Origin: Elephas maximus indicus
Taxonomy: Eukaryota > Chordata > Mammalia > Proboscidea > Elephantidae
Direction of reading: 5' to 3'
Length of the DNA: 64,000 nt
NCBI RefSeq assembly: GCF_024166365.1
Contig: NC_064820.1
Span: 86,318,001 to 86,382,000, forward strand
Shown: positions 59,741-64,000 of the stretch, one piece after another
Layout: each line of letters opens with the position of its first letter
Numbering within the stretch: the stretch's first letter is position 1
Made by a program: the position numbers and the translations under genes
Notes under the pieces: model-generated
Database searches by the model: none
What the model was told of the DNA's origin: nothing
What the model saw: only the letters and a program-made list of their open reading frames with translations

Positions 59741-60026
59741 GTTGTGTTGTTGTTGGGTGCCATTGAGTTGGTTCCGACTCATAGTGACCCTATGTACAAG
59801 AGAATGAAATGCTGCCTGGTCCTGCGCCATCCTCACAGTCGTTGCTATGTTTGAGCCCATTGTTGCAGCCACTGTATCAATCCATCTCGTTAAGGGTCTT
59901 CCTCTTTTCCACTGAGCCTCTACTTTACCAAGCATGATGTTCTTTTCCAGGGACCGGTCCCACCTGATGACATGTCCAAAGTAACTGAGACGAAGTCTCA
60001 CCATCCTCGCAAAGGAGACTAACACC
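59741..60026 (-). mobile_element. RTE LINE 3' end, antisense
   Basis: 'gttgttgttgggtgccattg' (tail), 'ccattgttgcagccactgta' and 'ttccagggaccggtcccacc' match the other RTE copies. Minus-strand frame: VRLRLSYFGHVIRWDRSLEK. Confidence 0.92.
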
Positions 60027-60487
60027 CTTAATGGGAATATCATACTTGCTGGATGGTATTCCCATTAAAAAAGGAAATGCAAACATAAGGACTGACGTAG
60101 AATATTACTACTGCAATGCCTTAGTAAATGTGGCATTGTTTCAGACCAAAAGTTTCAATTTTTTTTTCAGGTACCCTAAGTGGAGCCCAAATACATGGCT
60201 ATCTTTTCCTCTACCATACCTTTTCAAAGTCTCTAAAGTCTAGTAGTCCTGAAAGTGAGCACTTCAATTTAGGCTACCCGACTAATCCAAGAAAAAGCCA
60301 AGTAGATGAGCCCTGTCTTTATTCAGAGGCATAAAAGCAAAGTCTTTTAGAAAAGGTGGCCTTTGTTTGGTACAAAGGGAAATGAAGATGGGAAAACAGT
60401 AGTTCTGCCTGCATTATAAGACTGGAACAAACTGAATACATCAGCATTACTTACAGGACTTTTCTGTGATGATGGAAATGTTCTATA

Positions 60488-60645
60488 TCTGCACTGTCCA
60501 ATAAGACAGTCACTAACCCCATATGGCTGATGAACATTTGCAATGGGACTAGTGTGCCTGAAGAACCAAAAATTTTAATTTTATTTAATTTTAATTAATT
60601 TAAATTTAAACAGCCACATATGACTAGTGGTTACCATATTAGCAG
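60488..60645. mobile_element. Palindromic hAT-type MER element
   Basis: 'gcactgtccaataagacagt' at the left and 'actagtggttaccatattag' at the right are imperfect inverted ends around an AT-rich centre, as in short Charlie-type elements. Confidence 0.6.
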
Positions 60646-61880
60646 AAAGTATGCACTATGCCTGTGGTATAAGTTAGGGAAGGCAACATTATGTTTAAAA
60701 ATAAAAAAAATCAGCTAAGGTTATTTTACTCCTTCAACCTTGGGATATTTCTGTAATGTTAGGAAAAAAGCTTCAAAAAAATACAAATTCAAAGACCTAG
60801 GCTAGGCTAGGCAAACAGCATTTCGAAGTGTCTCAATTGTAGGTAAGGTCTGAAAATATAGCATACAAAATTTTAGTGAAATATAACCCCTTTACTACTA
60901 ACTTCTTTTCTACCCTTTGAAAAAAAAACTGAAACATATTCTCAAAAATCCTTCTGTCTACTTCTGGAATGGAATATGTAATCATTTTAACCTACATATC
61001 CACTCTTCTTATTATATACAAACATTAATTCATAAAATTGGAGCACATCCCAAAGTCTACATAAATGAAAACCTGCTGGCATAGAAAAATACAAATAATT
61101 ATAGCCAGGCCTCCACTATGTGTGTGGTTGTGGGAGGAGATGGAGGTAGAGATTTGGCAAACTAACAGCAGGATATGTGTAAACTTTTAAGTGCTTTAGA
61201 CTTTTATGGAGAAGCCCTTCAACTTTTAAAAAGGTTGTCCTGCAGAGGAGGCTAATGACATATCCTGGTTTGCCTTATGAGTTAAGTCAAATCACAGGGT
61301 AGAATAATGAATGTTGAAGTGTAAGGAATAAAGTGCTAATGTAATGGTTATAAAGGAAGAGCTCAGTTAATATTCTCTTTCTTTGTAATATCACATTTTG
61401 CAGGTACTTTGTGTGTATATATAGCAATAGATACTAAATTGGTCAGCCACCTTGAATATATGTTAAATGACACTAGTAAAGTCAGTCCTATTATGAAAAT
61501 TGATTGGATTCCATTATGCTTTAATGTCTTCCTAGTTTAAAGCTCTAAAACATGTAATACATCTTGTCAGATGCTCCTGACATACAGATACCTGCTGCAC
61601 ATGGAACAAGGCCATATTAAACCTATAACAAATCATTTTAGATTGTATAAAATAAAAACTTCAAACAGAACACATTACACACTGTAGCCTAAAAATGTTT
61701 ATGAAATTTTAACCACATTTGCACCATTTTACAGAACATATAGTATTATATACAGGCAATTTTCCAGAAGCAAAGATGATTAAAAACAGAATTTTAAAGT
61801 CTTTTAATAATCCAAATCACTGACATTTGACTTGAGATGCATTTTGATTTTTAACTGCTTCCTAACCACATTTTGCTTAA
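60646..61880. other. Downstream of ACOT12, no clear feature
   Basis: TTTAAT at 61803-61808 is a possible antisense ATTAAA polyadenylation signal for ACOT12, about 320 bases past its stop. That assignment is weak. Confidence 0.25.
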
Positions 61881-61881
61881 A

Positions 61882-62040
61882 CACCCAAAACCCATTGCCA
61901 TTGAGTCAATTCCAACTCATAGCGACCCTATAGGACAGAGTAGAACCGCTCATAGGGTTTCCAAGGAGCAGTTGGTAGATTTGAACTGCTGACCTTTTGG
62001 TTAGCAGCCAGATGCTTAACCATTGCATCACCAGGGCTCC
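61882..62040 (-). mobile_element. AFROSINE copy in the ACOT12 3' UTR or just downstream
   Basis: Antisense copy: 'ttgagtcaattccaactcat' to 'cattgcatcaccagggctcc'. Its head is 88 bases past the ACOT12 stop, in the same orientation as the gene. Confidence 0.94.
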
Positions 62041-62127
62041 TTGCATTTTGCTTAGACTGATATTATTTTGTATCCAATAAACTTGCCAGATATCAGGGGT
62101 AGTATGCTTGGGATTAAAAGTGGGAAA

Positions 62128-62307
62128 TTAACATACAGATAATTGAAAAATTGAACATTTAAATGTGCTTACAAACTTTTCATCAATAGCATTCTTTATG
62201 AATTGTATACAAGAGGCTGCTGATTCTTCAATGGATTTTGACCAGCCGCCGATATTTCCAGCAAAGTAAGGAAAGGTGCTAGAAGAAATCTGGTTATAGT
62301 AAGATAC
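62128..62307 (-). CDS. ACOT12: ACOT12 last coding exon (START domain end) with a ten-residue extension
   Basis: Read on the minus strand, acceptor AG (62308-62309) leads to VSYYNQISSSTFPYFAGNIG, GWSKSIEESAASCIQFIKNA and IDEKFVSTF. This aligns with the C-terminus of human ACOT12 (acetyl-CoA hydrolase, cytosolic, liver; two hot-dog domains plus a lipid-binding START domain, 555 residues). Human ends at FVSTF by my recollection. Here the next codon is AAA (62158-62160) and the frame runs on for KCSIFQLSVC to TAA at 62128-62130. The rest of the gene extends past the window end. Confidence 0.9.
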   Translation of the reverse strand, partial: VSYYNQISSSTFPYFAGNIGGWSKSIEESAASCIQFIKNAIDEKFVSTFKCSIFQLSVC

Positions 62308-62309
62308 CT

Positions 62310-62573
62310 GTTCCAAAAAGAAAATACGATATTTTTATTTACAGTCTTATTGACTTAGAGCTTTTTCAATCAGTGATCTGAATCTAATTGGTAGTAGAGG
62401 AGGCTATGACCCTAATCTTCTGGGGACCTTCTGGAATAAATTTGAAAAGTTGATCTTAGGATTTCCCCCGTGCAGACACACATCACAGAATTACAACTAA
62501 CTAGGAAATTTGGGTAAATTAAGAGATTTCTCTCTATCTGTAAGTACAACTGAGTCTGCAGATGTTTCATCAG
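62310..62573 (-). other. ACOT12: Last ACOT12 intron
   Basis: A 272-base intron (62308-62579 including splice sites) between the two recognised exons. No repeat is seen. Confidence 0.8.
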
Positions 62574-62579
62574 ATTTAC

Positions 62580-62702
62580 AGTGCATGAGTTGCTGTCAAT
62601 AGTGTGGATCAGAAACCCGGCACGTATGATTTCACTTCTGATGTACTGTGGGCAAGGCGGGACTGACGGCAGAAGAACCGATTTCACTGCTACCGTGTGT
62701 CA
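62580..62702 (-). CDS. ACOT12: ACOT12 penultimate coding exon, with TGA as its first codon
   Basis: Minus-strand reading after the acceptor TCTTTCAG gives TGA, then HTVAVKSVLLPSVPPCPQYI, RSEIIRAGFLIHTIDSNSCT, and a donor GTAAAT (62574-62579). This is the START-domain stretch of ACOT12 (human ...GNTYTVAVKSVILPSVPPSP...). The exon is 123 bases. The frame fixed by the conserved part puts TGA at 62700-62702. No other AG nearby avoids it except TAG|CA, 12 bases further in. Either the exon is altered in this species, the true acceptor differs, or the sequence has an error. Family identification is secure; functional status is not. Confidence 0.85.
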
Positions 62703-63412
62703 CTGAAAGATTAAAGGAACGTTTTCTAAATTCTTGCAAGAAATGAAGAATAATTGTTGGAAAATAAATTACTAAAGTGAACGCAATTTATTTATATAGG
62801 TAGAAATGAAACTTTGAAGACCCAGATCTCCTAGATTAAGTGGTCTGCACTAGAAAGCATTCTCTATGGCTACATTCAAATATAGGAAATAGTAAGGACC
62901 ACAGGAATTTTCTGTCTAAGAACTGCATATACTTTGCTTAACTCTACAAAGCTGGAGTCAATCTCCAAACTGATGTTTTATTGTACTGTAAAGAATTGAA
63001 ATTTCAGACCTCCCCTTTTTTAATTATAAAAATAATACCCATTGCTTAAAAAAAAAAAAAAAAAAAAGTCCTTAAGCAATACAGAAACTTATAGGCTAGA
63101 AAATAAAAGTTTTCTTTCATCCACGCTAGCCCCAATTCTACTCCCCAGTCCAGAGCTGACCACTGTTAGCATTTTGTTGTGTATCTCTCCAGGCTTTTCC
63201 TTAAATATATGATAACATTTATGTAAGCAAATACACATATATAGATTTTTACATAAATATGGTTATTTTATAAATTGGTCTACAGTTTGATTTTTCTCCT
63301 AACAAAATCGTGGAGGCATTTTTACGTCAGTGCATCTATAGCTACTTCATCCTATTTAATGACGGCATAGTACTTTGTAGCATGGATCTACGATAATTTG
63401 CAAGAAGGGCAT
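62703..63412 (-). other. ACOT12 intron with old LINE-like text
   Basis: 63080-63410 resembles the 13190-13620 fragment ('gtctacagtttgatttttct', 'tatttaatgacggcatagta'). An A21-type run lies at 63048-63067. No exon is recognised. Confidence 0.35.
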
Positions 63413-64000
63413 TGTCATAGATTGAATTGTGTCCCCCCAAAATATGTCAGTTTGGCTTGACCATGATTTCCAGTATTGTGTGGTTGTCTACCATCTTGTG
63501 ATCTCATTATCCTCCATTTTGTGATGTGTTGTAAATCCTAGCCTCTATGCCTATGATTTGGAAACTCTGGTGGTGTAGTGGTTAAGTGCTATGGCTGCTA
63601 ACCAAAAGGCTGGCAGTTCGAATCCACCAGGCACTCCTTGGAAACTCTATGGGGCAGTTCTACTTTGTCCTATAGGGTTGCTATGAGTCGGAATCAACTC
63701 GACGGCAATGGGTTATGCCTGTGATTGTGGTCCCATTTGGGAGTGAGCTGTCCATTATGTTAATGAGGCAGGATTAGGTCATGTTAATGAGGATTAGGTT
63801 ATGTTTGTTATGTTAATGAGGCAGGATTGGGGGGGAGGTATCTAGAGTCACTGTCCTTCACTGCTTTACCAGCGATAAAAGCAGAGAGAAGCTAGCAGAG
63901 GGAGAGGGACCTCCTGACCACCAAAAAAGAAGAGGTGGGAAGGGGCACATCCTTTGGACTGAGAAAATCCTAGACCCAGGGCAAGATTGACAACAAGGAC
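63413..64000 (+). mobile_element. MaLR-like LTR fossil, cut by the window end, holding an AFROSINE
   Basis: It begins 'tgtcatagattgaattgtgt', the sense start of the family at 2376-2889 and 19973-20494. It is interrupted by a SINE at 63559-63714 and has a short internal duplication of 'ttaatgaggcaggatt'. It continues past 64000. Confidence 0.7.
63559..63714 (+). mobile_element. AFROSINE copy with 12-base target duplication
   Basis: Sense copy: 'actctggtggtgtagtggtt' to 'gtcggaatcaactcgacggc'. ATGCCTATGATT (63547-63558) and ATGCCTGTGATT (63715-63726) flank it. It is one of the least diverged copies. Confidence 0.96.

Overview
The window is vertebrate nuclear DNA with large introns, dense interspersed repeats and one CpG island. 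It is almost certainly from an afrotherian mammal, most likely an elephant or another paenungulate. The evidence is about 27 copies or pieces of a tRNA-derived SINE of the AFROSINE type, RTE-class LINEs whose 3' tails match that SINE, a lineage-specific L1 3' end and MaLR-like LTR fossils. Gene order matches human 5q14.1: CKMT2 (+), ZCCHC9 (+), ACOT12 (-). Family names and human comparisons come from memory of those proteins; no database was searched.

Positions 1-14970 hold CKMT2, the sarcomeric mitochondrial creatine kinase. Nine coding exons join in frame into 419 residues, the same length as the human protein, and end with a 3' UTR and AATAAA. Any 5' non-coding exons lie before the window. 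The introns carry L1, MIR, MER5, LTR and AFROSINE insertions.

Positions 14970-40240 are a 25-kb intergenic stretch with no convincing protein-coding gene. It contains L1 pieces, a roughly 3.4-kb RTE LINE on the minus strand with broken endonuclease and reverse transcriptase segments, many AFROSINEs, MIRs, solo LTRs, a small TIR element and several inverted structures. In human, a long antisense RNA (CKMT2-AS1) crosses this interval; only its likely divergent promoter can be suggested here.

Positions 40240-50170 hold ZCCHC9. A CpG-island promoter with an ETS/CRE-type composite site leads to a non-coding first exon, then five coding exons encoding 270 residues with four intact CCHC zinc knuckles. 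Intron 1 is mostly RTE, L1 and AFROSINE sequence.

Positions 50170-64000 are the interval to ACOT12 and its 3' end on the minus strand. The last two coding exons (START domain) are visible. The sequence is well conserved but has two oddities: an in-frame TGA directly after the apparent splice acceptor of the penultimate exon, and loss of the usual stop, which adds ten residues. The rest of ACOT12 lies beyond position 64000.

The three genes are independent transcription units. CKMT2 serves muscle phosphocreatine energy transfer, ZCCHC9 is a nuclear/nucleolar zinc-knuckle protein, and ACOT12 is a liver acetyl-CoA hydrolase. I saw no microbial system, CRISPR array, toxin or operon. The most interesting points are the ACOT12 anomalies, a perfect 29-bp inverted repeat, a candidate long-TIR element inside an AFROSINE-like copy, and a roughly 190-bp segment duplicated 8 kb away inside a LINE.
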